From Chloroflexota bacterium (GTDB lineage Bacteria; Chloroflexota; UBA6077; CF-72), in contig JAFAPL010001100.1 of NCBI GenBank assembly GCA_019247135.1, forward strand, positions 1-28,373: a DNA stretch of 28,373 bases, read 5' to 3'. Shown one piece after another: positions 6,087-12,538 of this stretch (positions within the stretch are counted from its first letter, which is position 1; each line of letters opens with the position of its first letter). The notes under the pieces are model-generated. The model had not been told where the DNA came from and did no database searches. It saw only the letters and a program-made list of their open reading frames with translations. The position numbers were made by a program, and so were the translations under genes.

Positions 6087-7291
6087 GCCAGGCCTGGCCC
6101 CGACTACGCCTGACCGATGAGCTGCCAAGTTCGGCGGACGTGGTCGTCATCGGTGGCGGCATCGTCGGCGCGGCGACCGCCTTCTTCGCGCACCGCGCCG
6201 GCCTCGACGCGCTCTTGCTCGAAAAGCGACCAGCCCTGTGCACCTTGACGACCCCCGTCTCTACGGGAGCGTTCAGACTGCAATTCGACAACCCTGACGA
6301 GATCGCGGTTGTCCGCGAGAGCATCGGCCTGTTCGACGCGTTCGCCGAAATAGCCGAGCTGCCCGGCTACGACCTGGACATCCGCAAACAGGGCTACCTG
6401 TTCTGCGCCACGAGCGACGAAGGTGTCGCGCACCAGCGCCACTTCGTCGACGCGTTGCATGGCTGGGGTGTCTCCGATGTAGAGCTGCTGACGGGTGACG
6501 AGGCGCGCTACCGCTTTCCGTACCTGTCTGAGGAGATCGTCCAGGCTCGATTTCGCGCGGGGGACGGCTGGCTCGAGCCGAAACGGCTGACCCTCGGCTA
6601 TGCCCGCGCCAGCGCAGCGCTGGTCTGTCTCGAGACTCCCTGCACCGGCTTCGTCATAGACGGCGGACGCGTCACCGGTGTGAAGACGCCGCGGGGCTCG
6701 ATCGGTTGCCAGTACGCGGTGGTGGCCACTGGGCCGTTCGCTGCACCGGTGGCGGCCATGGCAGGTCTGCGGCTGGACCTGCGGCCGACCATCCGCCACA
6801 AGATGATCATTCCCGACTTCCCCCAACTGCCGCATGACGGGCCGATGACCATCCACGAAGAAACGGCTGCCCACTGGCGGCCTGGATTGCGTGGCTGCTT
6901 CGGGCTATGGACCGAAGCGACCACCCCGGCCGGCGACCCCCTGGACAACGTGCCGACCAACGTCGAGTTCGCTTTTGGTCTGCTGGACCCGCGCTCCTCG
7001 CGATCGCTCGCGCGCCTGAGTCCGATCTGGAAAGACGCCTGGGAAGCAGGGACGCTGTACTGGGCGCTACAAGCGGGCCAGTACACGTACACCGCCGACC
7101 ACCGGCCGCTGCTGGGTCCGAGCAGCGTGCCCGGCCTGGTGCTGAACGTCGGTTACAGCGGACACGGCATCATGAGCAGCGGCGGCGGCAGTCGAATGGT
7201 CGTCGACGCGATGCTCGGGCGGCTCGCGGCGGCGGACAACCCGTTCGATCCACAGCGGACCGTGGTCGAGCGGCCCCTCGACATTCTGTAA
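6083..7291 (+). CDS. FAD-dependent amine/amino-acid oxidoreductase (DadA/SoxB type)
   Basis: A 402-residue flavoprotein of the D-amino-acid/sarcosine/glycine oxidase family. The dinucleotide fold is at residues 20-47 (DVVVIGGGIVGAATAFFAHRAGLDALLLEK). The middle part has the family's substrate domain, including YLFCATSDEG and GDGWLEPKRLTLGYARA. The C-terminal FAD closing motif is DHRPLLGPSSVPGLVLNVGYSGHGIMSSGGGSRMVVD. The enzyme should oxidise a secondary amine or amino acid, passing electrons to oxygen or a quinone. It has no signal peptide or membrane segment. The ATG overlaps the cupin stop (ATGA). Length and both FAD motifs are complete, so it should be active; the substrate is unknown. 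Confidence 0.9.
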   Translation: MSQAWPRLRLTDELPSSADVVVIGGGIVGAATAFFAHRAGLDALLLEKRPALCTLTTPVSTGAFRLQFDNPDEIAVVRESIGLFDAFAEIAELPGYDLDIRKQGYLFCATSDEGVAHQRHFVDALHGWGVSDVELLTGDEARYRFPYLSEEIVQARFRAGDGWLEPKRLTLGYARASAALVCLETPCTGFVIDGGRVTGVKTPRGSIGCQYAVVATGPFAAPVAAMAGLRLDLRPTIRHKMIIPDFPQLPHDGPMTIHEETAAHWRPGLRGCFGLWTEATTPAGDPLDNVPTNVEFAFGLLDPRSSRSLARLSPIWKDAWEAGTLYWALQAGQYTYTADHRPLLGPSSVPGLVLNVGYSGHGIMSSGGGSRMVVDAMLGRLAAADNPFDPQRTVVERPLDIL

Positions 7292-7306
7292 ACTGGCGCG
7301 CCAGTT
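7291..7306. terminator. 16-bp perfect palindrome after the oxidoreductase stop, possible bidirectional terminator
   Basis: AACTGGCGCGCCAGTT begins at the last base of the TAA stop and lies between two convergent genes (oxidoreductase + and Nudix -). It can form a short hairpin but no T run follows on either strand, so this is a weak terminator candidate. A protein-binding palindrome is the alternative. Confidence 0.35.
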
Positions 7307-7341
7307 CACGCGGGCTGAGGCTCGACGAGTCACACTGCTGC

Positions 7342-7866
7342 TCAGGTGCGCCGCGACTGCGTGATGCGCCAGTAGGCAAGCAGGCCGGTGATCGTTTTGG
7401 CGTCGCTCACCTCGCCGCTCAGGACCTGCTCGATGGCGCTTTCCAGCGGCATGCGCACGACGTCGATCGGTTCGACCTCGTCTGCATGCGCCTCAGCCTG
7501 CCGTAAGCCATGCGCCGCGAATACGTGCAACACTTCGGTGCAGAAGCCTGGCGACGAGTAAAACACCGCCAGCGGCTCGACTCGGTCGGCGCTGAAGCCC
7601 GTTTCCTCTTGGAGCTCGCGCCGCGCGCAGTCGATCGGCTCCTCGCCCGGTTCGACGATGCCGGCCGGCAGTTCCAGGACGTGCGCCCCGACGGCGGGTC
7701 GATGCTGTCGCACCAGCAGAACCGTCGCATCCGTGTCGACCGCGACGATGGCCGCCCCAGGCGCGTGCTCGACGACCTCGCGGACGTGCAGCGCACGGTC
7801 GCTGCCGACGATGTCGACCAGCTTGAGCGTCGCCACCCGGCCGGCGTAGACGGTGCGCTCGTTCAT
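7342..7866 (-). CDS. Nudix hydrolase, ADP-ribose pyrophosphatase type
   Basis: A 174-residue Nudix protein. The full Nudix box is at residues 69-91: GIVEPGEEPIDCARRELQEETGF has the spaced Gly, Glu and REL-EE-G residues needed for Mg2+ binding. The upstream strand VLLVRQHRPAVGAHVLELPAG and the downstream VFYSSPGFCTEVLHVFAA match the ADP-ribose pyrophosphatase (NudF) subgroup, in which a Pro about 15 residues after the box is typical. It would hydrolyse ADP-ribose or a related nucleoside diphosphate sugar in the cytoplasm. The start is ATG at 7866. It is convergent with the oxidoreductase and has no operon partner. Class is certain; substrate is probable. Confidence 0.92.
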   Translation of the reverse strand: MNERTVYAGRVATLKLVDIVGSDRALHVREVVEHAPGAAIVAVDTDATVLLVRQHRPAVGAHVLELPAGIVEPGEEPIDCARRELQEETGFSADRVEPLAVFYSSPGFCTEVLHVFAAHGLRQAEAHADEVEPIDVVRMPLESAIEQVLSGEVSDAKTITGLLAYWRITQSRRT

Positions 7867-7931
7867 CCACGCGCCTCGTCGATGCTGAAGGTCATCTGCA
7901 AGATGATGGCGTGCGGCGGCCTCGGTTCGGT

Positions 7932-7957
7932 GCGGCGGGCTGGCGCTGTCTCATCCA
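7932..7957. repeat. 26-bp direct repeat, copy 1
   Basis: This 26-bp block, beginning GCGGCGGGCTGGCG and ending GTCTCATCCA, recurs without a mismatch at 8015-8040. The offset is 83 bp, not a multiple of three, so it is not a coding repeat. It lies in the 258-bp gap between the divergent Nudix and XRE genes. Confidence 0.9.
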
Positions 7958-8014
7958 GCCGCATCTCAAGGGCAGCCCTATGAAGATTTCCTTCGATCAC
8001 GCCGACAGGTTGCC

Positions 8015-8040
8015 GCGGCGGGCTGGCGCTGTCTCATCCA
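8015..8040. repeat. 26-bp direct repeat, copy 2
   Basis: Second exact copy of the block at 7932-7957. Between the copies is the short inverted repeat AGGGC-A-GCCCT (about 7969-7979). The pair lies 85-190 bp upstream of the XRE regulator start, where a regulator-binding pair or the trace of a lost insertion would both fit. I see no further copy in the window. Confidence 0.9.
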
Positions 8041-8088
8041 AGGGGTTGCTGCGCGGTAGCCCGCATACAAACGCTCGAAATAACTTAC

Positions 8089-8118
8089 TTGTCAGCTACC
8101 TTGCCGGCATGTCATAGT
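8089..8118 (+). promoter_or_regulatory. Promoter of the XRE-clpP operon, probably giving a leaderless mRNA
   Basis: TTGTCA (8089-8094), an 18-bp spacer, and CATAGT (8113-8118). The transcription start would fall at about 8125, exactly at the ATG, and there is no Shine-Dalgarno in front of that codon. Confidence 0.55.
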
Positions 8119-8124
8119 AGACGC

Positions 8125-8673
8125 ATGGCAGGCGGCGACTTCCGGACGTGGCTCTCGGCGAGCATGCACAATCGCGGCCTCTCTCAGGCCCAGCTCGCAC
8201 GCTCTGTCGGCGTGGCTGACACCCAGGTGTCTCGCTGGCGCCGCGGTCAGGTCGTCCCCACTGTCCAGTACCTGCAGCGCCTCGCCGACACGTTCGGGGT
8301 CGAACGCGCGGTCCTCGACCGCATGGTCGGCCTCCCGGTGGCCGAGGCGCGCGAAGGCGGCAGCGAACCCCAGGATCCGCAGGTCGAAGCAGAGCTCCAG
8401 GCCTACCAGGCACGCCTGCGCGAGGTTCTCGAACAGCGGCTGCCGCGCTCCATGTGGCGCGCCTACATGGAGGCGTGTGTTGCGCTGGCCGAGGGGCTGG
8501 GTGGCTCGGCGCGACGCATCATGCGCGAGTCGCTCGAACACCCCGCACACGAACTCCCGCCCATCGGCTTTCCTCAGACTCAGAGTCACACTCAGACTCA
8601 CACGCAGTCTCAAACTCACGTTCGTACTGACACTGAAACTCAGCCCAACAGCAAGCCGGCGAAGGAGCCATGA
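8125..8673 (+). CDS. XRE-family helix-turn-helix regulator with Thr/Gln/His-rich tail
   Basis: A 182-residue protein. Residues 5-65 form a lambda-repressor-type [58 protein letters not shown] helical middle part (about 83-140) has an Arg-rich segment [23 protein letters not shown], perhaps for dimerisation. The last 35 residues are low-complexity, alternating Thr with Gln, His, Ser or Glu, encoded by a degenerate hexanucleotide repeat. I start it at ATG 8125, which coincides with the predicted transcription start; TTG at 8089 is in frame but overlaps the -35 box. The stop overlaps the ClpP start as ATGA, so both proteins are made from one mRNA. A role in controlling clpP is inferred from the operon only. 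Confidence 0.88.
   Translation: MAGGDFRTWLSASMHNRGLSQAQLARSVGVADTQVSRWRRGQVVPTVQYLQRLADTFGVERAVLDRMVGLPVAEAREGGSEPQDPQVEAELQAYQARLREVLEQRLPRSMWRAYMEACVALAEGLGGSARRIMRESLEHPAHELPPIGFPQTQSHTQTHTQSQTHVRTDTETQPNSKPAKEP
8575..8643 (+). repeat. Degenerate hexanucleotide repeat inside the XRE gene
   Basis: About eleven 6-base units of the type CAGACT/CACACT run in frame and encode alternating (Gln/His/Asp/Glu)-Thr pairs. The units have diverged at first and third positions, so this is an old or selected repeat rather than a fresh microsatellite. Confidence 0.75.
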
Positions 8674-9362
8674 AAGCCATGCAACGACCAACGCTCTATT
8701 CGGTGCCAATGGTGGTCGAGCAGACCAGTCGCGGCGAGCGCGCCTACGACATCTTCTCGCTCCTGCTGCGGAACCGCATCATCTTCCTGGGTACACCGGT
8801 TACCGAGGAGGTAGCCAACACGATCGTCGCGCAGCTGCTCTTCCTGCAGCAGGACGACCCGGATCGAGACATTCAGCTGTACATCAACAGCCCGGGCGGA
8901 GAGGCGGACGCGGGCCTGGCGATCTACGACACCATGCAGCTGGTCGCGCCGGACGTCGGCACCACCTGTGTCGGCATGGCCGCGAGTGCCGCGGCGGTGA
9001 TCCTCGCCGGCGGCGCCCGAGGCAAACGCGCCGCTTTGCCGAATTCGCGCATGCTCATTCACCAGGCCTCGGCCGGCGTTCAGGGCACCGCCGCGGACAT
9101 CGAAGTCCATGCGCGCGAGATCCTGCGACTCAATGCGCGCATCAAGGAGTTACTGGCGGCCGACACGGGCCAGGACGTCGAGCGGCTCACGCGCGACATG
9201 AACCGTGACTACTGGATGAGCGCTCTCGAAGCCGGGGAGTACGGGCTCATCGACACCATCGTCGGTGCGACCGATGCGTCGTTGGCGGCTGATCGCGCCG
9301 AGAAAGCACTCGACGAGTCTGGCCGCCGCAATGGCCACGCGAACGGCAAGCTGCTGCCGTAG
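8670..9362 (+). CDS. clpP: ClpP-type ATP-dependent protease proteolytic subunit
   Basis: A 230-residue serine peptidase of the ClpP family (typical length about 195-210). The triad is complete: S106 in [10 protein letters not shown]131 in [12 protein letters not shown] and D180 in [29 protein letters not shown] and [19 protein letters not shown] are typical of ClpP, though the usual ASMGA around Ser is ASAAA and the Gly-rich loop reads GGEADAG instead of GGVxTAG. It forms a barrel fed by ClpX/ClpC-type unfoldases, none of which is in the window. ATG 8670 overlaps the XRE stop; GAAGGAG (8661-8667) is better spaced for ATG 8679, so the true start may be there. The divergent loop and regulator coupling suggest an accessory ClpP paralogue. 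The C-terminal tail is longer than usual. Confidence 0.93.
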   Translation: MKAMQRPTLYSVPMVVEQTSRGERAYDIFSLLLRNRIIFLGTPVTEEVANTIVAQLLFLQQDDPDRDIQLYINSPGGEADAGLAIYDTMQLVAPDVGTTCVGMAASAAAVILAGGARGKRAALPNSRMLIHQASAGVQGTAADIEVHAREILRLNARIKELLAADTGQDVERLTRDMNRDYWMSALEAGEYGLIDTIVGATDASLAADRAEKALDESGRRNGHANGKLLP

Positions 9363-9435
9363 TCGTCAACCGTCGGCACGCGCCCGAGCACCGTCGCAGC
9401 CAGGTCGCTGTGGCATACTCCGATGCGGCTTGACG

Positions 9436-9828
9436 GTGCTGTCACGGTCCTACGTCCTGGTCGTGGATGACGACCCTGCGATCCGCGGACTCGTCGCCGA
9501 GGCTCTGCGCGGCGAAGGTTTCTCGGTCGATCTCGCCGCACACGGCCGCGAAGCGCTCGACGCGATGCGCGCACGGCGGCCGGCGACCGTCGTGCTCGAC
9601 CTGATGATGCCCGTCATGGACGGCTTCACCTTCATCGAGAACTGTCACAAAGAGCAGTTGTGCAACGGCGTACCGATCGTCGTGATCACGGCCGTCCAGG
9701 AGGCGCTCAGACGCATGGAAGAGGTGCCGGTACACGCGTGTATCGCCAAGCCGTTCGACCTGGACGACCTGGTACGCGTCGTCGGGCAGTACGCTCGGCC
9801 CGGCTCGAACGGCACCGTCGCCAGGTAG
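9436..9828 (+). CDS. Orphan single-domain response regulator (receiver domain)
   Basis: A 130-residue stand-alone receiver domain. Acidic residues are in YVLVVDDDPAIR (D11-D13), the phospho-acceptor is D55 in VVLDLMMPVMDG, and the conserved Lys is in CIAKPFDLDDL. No output domain is present. The start is uncertain: TTG 9430, GTG 9436 and CTG 9439 are all in frame just before the domain; GTG is preferred. CATACT at 9414-9419 is a possible -10 box, which would make the transcript nearly leaderless. There is no kinase nearby. It looks like the partial receiver gene at the start of the window, but the two lie 9 kb apart on opposite strands. Its 3' end faces tyrS. Confidence 0.88.
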   Translation: MLSRSYVLVVDDDPAIRGLVAEALRGEGFSVDLAAHGREALDAMRARRPATVVLDLMMPVMDGFTFIENCHKEQLCNGVPIVVITAVQEALRRMEEVPVHACIAKPFDLDDLVRVVGQYARPGSNGTVAR

Positions 9829-9861
9829 GCCAGCAACAGCGCGTCCGCCGCGGCGTCCGGT

Positions 9862-11079
9862 TCAGCGGCCGATCAAGCGCACCTTACGCTTGCCCAGGCT
9901 GAGCAGCATGGGCAGCTCGTCTGGACGGACCACACGATCGGTCGCTTGCGCCTCGCCGTTCAACCTCAAGCCACCCTGGAGAATCTGCCGCTTGGCCGCA
10001 TTCTTCGACTCGACCAGGCCGGCTTCGACCGCGAGCTCGACGAGGCCCGTCGGCCCGGCGACGGTGACGTTCGGACCCTCGTCGGCGCCGTTCCCACCGA
10101 ACCGCGCATGCGCGGTCTCCTGCGCCCGCAGCGCCTCCTGCTCGCCATGCGTGATACGCGTGGCCTCGTACGCCAGGACCTCTTTTGCGCGATTGAGCTC
10201 GGCGCCTTCGAGTCGTTCAAGCTCCTCGATCTGCTCGAATGGCAGGAACGTGAACATGCGCAGGAACGACCCAACGTCAGCGTCGTCGGTGTTGCGCCAG
10301 TACTGGTAGTAGTCGTACGGACTGGTCAATTCCGGGTCGAGCCAGACAGCGTTGCCAGCCGTCTTGCCGAATTTGGCGCCTGACGCGCTCGTCACCAGCG
10401 GCGTGGTGAGCGCGAACGCCTCTCCACTGTCTGCACGGCGTATCAGGTCGCGCCCAGCCAGGATGTTGAACCACTGGTCGCTGCCGCCGATCTGCAGAAT
10501 GCAGCCGTATTCGCGGAACAGGTGCAGGAAATCGTACGCCTGCACGAGCGCGTAGTTCAGCTCGATGAAACTGAAGCTGCCCGTCTCGAAACGGTTCCAG
10601 TACGTCTCGTGCTGCATGAGCTGGTTGACCGTGAAGTAGCGGCCAACGTCGCGCAGGAACTCGATGTACTTCAGTCGCAAGAGCCAATCAGCGTTGTTGA
10701 CCATGAGTGCGCGGCCGTCGGCGAAATCGATGTAGGCCTCGAAGTGGCGGCGAATGCCCGCGAGATTGCGCTGGATGTCGGCCAGGGAGAGCAGTGGGCG
10801 CTCCGTGTTGCGCTCACTCGGATCGCCGACCATGCCGGTGCCGCCACCGATCACGGCGACCGGGCGGTGACCGGCGCGCTGGAAGTGGGCCAGCGCCATG
10901 ATGCCGACGAGATTGCCCGTGTGCAGGCTGGTAGCTGTCGGGTCGAAACCCTGATACAGGGTGATCGGACCCGCGTCGAGGGCGCGACGTAGACGGTCTT
11001 CGTCCGAGACCTGGGCGACGAAGCCGCGGGCGCGCAACGTGTCCAGGAGGTTCGTGCTGCTGACAACGCGGCTAGTCAC
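9862..11079 (-). CDS. tyrS: Tyrosyl-tRNA synthetase
   Basis: A 405-residue class I aminoacyl-tRNA synthetase. The Rossmann core has the HIGH-type motif SLHTGN after LYQGFDPTA, the Tyr-binding region and GGSDQWFNI, and the KMSKS-type motif reads KFGKT, as in E. coli-like TyrRS. The C-terminal 60 residues (LVESKNAAKRQILQGGLRLNG...) are the S4 RNA-binding domain. I start at GTG 11079 because the residues from there align with known TyrRS N-termini, TACAAT at 11093-11088 is a good -10 box just upstream, and a terminator ends at 11126. A longer frame from TTG 11127 would start inside the terminator T run. No T-box leader is present. It converges with the receiver gene at 9828. Confidence 0.96.
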   Translation of the reverse strand: MTSRVVSSTNLLDTLRARGFVAQVSDEDRLRRALDAGPITLYQGFDPTATSLHTGNLVGIMALAHFQRAGHRPVAVIGGGTGMVGDPSERNTERPLLSLADIQRNLAGIRRHFEAYIDFADGRALMVNNADWLLRLKYIEFLRDVGRYFTVNQLMQHETYWNRFETGSFSFIELNYALVQAYDFLHLFREYGCILQIGGSDQWFNILAGRDLIRRADSGEAFALTTPLVTSASGAKFGKTAGNAVWLDPELTSPYDYYQYWRNTDDADVGSFLRMFTFLPFEQIEELERLEGAELNRAKEVLAYEATRITHGEQEALRAQETAHARFGGNGADEGPNVTVAGPTGLVELAVEAGLVESKNAAKRQILQGGLRLNGEAQATDRVVRPDELPMLLSLGKRKVRLIGR

Positions 11080-11087
11080 AATCACAC

Positions 11088-11093
11088 ATTGTA
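11088..11093 (-). promoter_or_regulatory. -10 box of tyrS (TACAAT), nearly leaderless start
   Basis: TACAAT on the minus strand lies 8 nt before GTG 11079, placing the predicted transcription start within one or two bases of the start codon. No good -35 hexamer is seen at the right distance. Confidence 0.5.
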
Positions 11094-11125
11094 GGAAGGG
11101 CGCCCATGGCTGCTCTCGTTTCAGC

Positions 11126-11160
11126 AAACAAAAACGCCGTGCCGGGGGGACAGCACGGCG
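11126..11160 (-). terminator. Intrinsic terminator of the small gene 11237-11419
   Basis: On the minus strand CGCCGTGC (11160-11153) and GCACGGCG (11142-11135) form an 8-bp stem with a 10-nt loop, followed by TTTTTGTTT (11134-11126). This is the clearest rho-independent terminator in the window. It lies 77 bp beyond the small gene's stop and just ahead of the tyrS promoter, insulating the two. Confidence 0.85.
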
Positions 11161-11236
11161 CCAGGACCGGCAGCGCCCAGAATTGGGGAGGGAAGGACGC
11201 TGCGCTTATCTCGTTGTAGCTGTGCGGCTCAGTGGT

Positions 11237-11419
11237 CTAGAGCCCGCGCGCGATGCTGGTCCAATACTTGTAGTCGGCATCGCCAACACGCTCGGCTTCC
11301 GCGCGACCAGCGCGCTCGATCAGCCGAAACAGCGCTCCAAGAACGTCCGGCGGTGCGAACGTACGTGTAGCTGGAGCAGCGGCGGCAGACGTGTGAGCGG
11401 GCATCGTGGCGACGTGCAT
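11237..11419 (-). CDS. Small protein of unknown function
   Basis: A predicted 60-residue protein starting at ATG 11419 (an in-frame TTG at 11461 lies inside the LysR inverted repeat). I do not recognise the family. It has an Ala/Thr/Pro-rich N-terminus and a helical second half, PPDVLGALFRLIERAGRAEAERVGDADYKYWTSIARGL, with charged and aromatic residues. Codon use is like that of the neighbouring genes, a strong terminator follows on the same strand, and CATACT (11437-11432) is a possible -10 box 12 nt upstream. These support a real gene. It is divergent from the LysR gene and may be its target, as LysR genes often regulate a divergent neighbour. Confidence 0.5.
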   Translation of the reverse strand: MHVATMPAHTSAAAAPATRTFAPPDVLGALFRLIERAGRAEAERVGDADYKYWTSIARGL

Positions 11420-11424
11420 GGACC

Positions 11425-11440
11425 TATGACCAGTATGACC
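11425..11440. repeat. Tandem TATGACC pair with 9-bp period
   Basis: TATGACC occurs at 11425-11431 and 11434-11440, overlapping the likely promoter of the small divergent gene. The 9-bp spacing is compatible with a dimeric regulator site, but this could be chance. Confidence 0.35.
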
Positions 11441-11451
11441 CGGCCCGGTGA

Positions 11452-11497
11452 ATAAGTCCAATCATAGTTTCTGTCCGTCCTGCTAAGTTGGACTTAT
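11452..11497. promoter_or_regulatory. 10-bp inverted repeat (ATAAGTCCAA ... TTGGACTTAT) in the LysR intergenic region
   Basis: Perfect 10-bp arms at 11452-11461 and 11488-11497 are separated by 26 bp. The right arm includes the first two bases of the LysR start codon, and the left arm lies just upstream of the small divergent gene. LysR regulators typically bind dyads between themselves and a divergent target, so this is a strong autoregulatory site candidate. The spacing is larger than a single T-N11-A box, so it may hold two half-site regions. Confidence 0.55.
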
Positions 11498-12385
11498 GGA
11501 TCTGGCACGACTGCGCGTCTTCCAGGCCGTCGCCGACGAAGGCTCCTTCTCACGTGCCGCGCGCACCCTGTTCCTCTCGCAACCCGCCGTCACTCAGCAC
11601 ATCCAGGCACTCGAAGCCGAACTCGGGGTCCCACTGTTCGATCGTCTCGGCCGCCGTATCTCCCCGACCGCGGCTGGACTGACGCTCGCGCAGCACGTCC
11701 CGGAGATCATGGGCCTCGTCCGTGCGGCCGAGGTCGCGGTGCGCGAGGCGGGCGGCGAAGCCAGCCGGACCTTACGTCTGGGTGTCAGTGAGACGCTCGC
11801 CACGTACGTGTTGCCCCCACTCTTGCGTGATCTGCAGAAGCGCATGCCTTCGATCGAGCTGAGGCTGCGTGTGGGTGACAGTGCCGACCTGCTGCTCGAC
11901 TTGCTCAACAACACGGTCGAGCTGGCGTTCTGGCTGCGCGAGGCGGCCCACCCGCAGCTCGCTCAGATCGAAGTCAACAGCGAGCCCCTGGTGTGGGTCG
12001 TGCCGCCCGACGATCCGCTCGCACATGCACCCTCGCTCGCGCCAGGCGCGTTCGCTGGCAGGCAGCTGCTTTTTTGCGGGCGCGCAACTCGGCCGCGCGC
12101 CGTGTCGTGCAGACGATGCTCGAACGCGAGGGAGCGTTTCCGTCGAACGTGCTCGAGATGGACAACCTCGAGGCCATCAAGCGCTCCGTCGAAGTTGGTT
12201 TCGGGGTGAGCATTGCGCCGCGCTCAGCTGTGGTGCGGGAGGCACAGGCAGGCACGCTGAGCCTCGTACCCGTCGAAGCCGCAGGGGCTGAGATCACGTC
12301 GAGTTATGCGCACTACACCGGTCGACGTCTCTCCGCGCCTGCCCGGCAGTTCGTCGAGGTGTTGGAGAAAACACTCAAACAGTGA
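11496..12385 (+). pseudogene. LysR-family transcriptional regulator, interrupted by a frameshift at a T6 run
   Basis: The N-terminal winged helix is intact (MDLARLRVFQAVADEGSFSRAARTLFLSQPAVTQHIQALE, residues 1-40), followed by the substrate-binding domain (RTLRLGVSETLATYVLPPLL...). At 12070-12075 a run of six T breaks the frame: frame one continues as low-quality sequence to 12209, while the true C-terminal half (RARNSAARRVVQTMLEREG...FPSNVLEMDNLEAIKRSVEVGFGVSIAPRSAV) reads on in another frame to the stop at 12385. One extra T would restore a normal LysR of about 296 residues. The cause may be an assembly error at the homopolymer, a recent mutation, or slippage. The sequence is otherwise well conserved, so decay, if real, is recent. 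Effector unknown; CysB/CbbR-type relatives sense small metabolites. Confidence 0.85.
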
Positions 12386-12457
12386 GCCGACGCGCGTTGG
12401 CTCAACCGCGGTCGCATGCATTTAACATCCGGTATCGCACTCGCGTCGTACTTACAT

Positions 12458-12486
12458 TTGTCCGAGCGACAGCGCGCTGTTAGCAT
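12458..12486 (+). promoter_or_regulatory. Candidate promoter of the FTR1 gene
   Basis: TTGTCC (12458-12463), a 17-bp spacer, and TAGCAT (12481-12486), with a start expected near 12493, leaving a leader of about 45 nt that contains GGAG at 12525-12528. No Fur-like box is recognisable. Confidence 0.45.
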
Positions 12487-12538
12487 GCACATAGATCCGA
12501 ATTAGCGTGTACTAACCCTGACCCGGAGTAGCCCCATC

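Noticed and set aside
7911..8117. 68-codon plus-strand frame containing both 26-bp repeats
   Set aside because: No family, no Shine-Dalgarno, the two repeat copies are read in different frames, and it overlaps the XRE promoter.
8575..8643. CRISPR or satellite array
   Set aside because: Units are only six bases, in frame and inside a coding sequence; there are no spacers.
11080..11236. T-box leader upstream of tyrS, suggested by a terminator just before the gene
   Set aside because: The terminator hairpin is real, but the AGGGTGG-type T-box sequence and a Tyr specifier loop are absent, and a -10 box lies between the terminator and the start codon. The hairpin more likely ends the upstream small gene.
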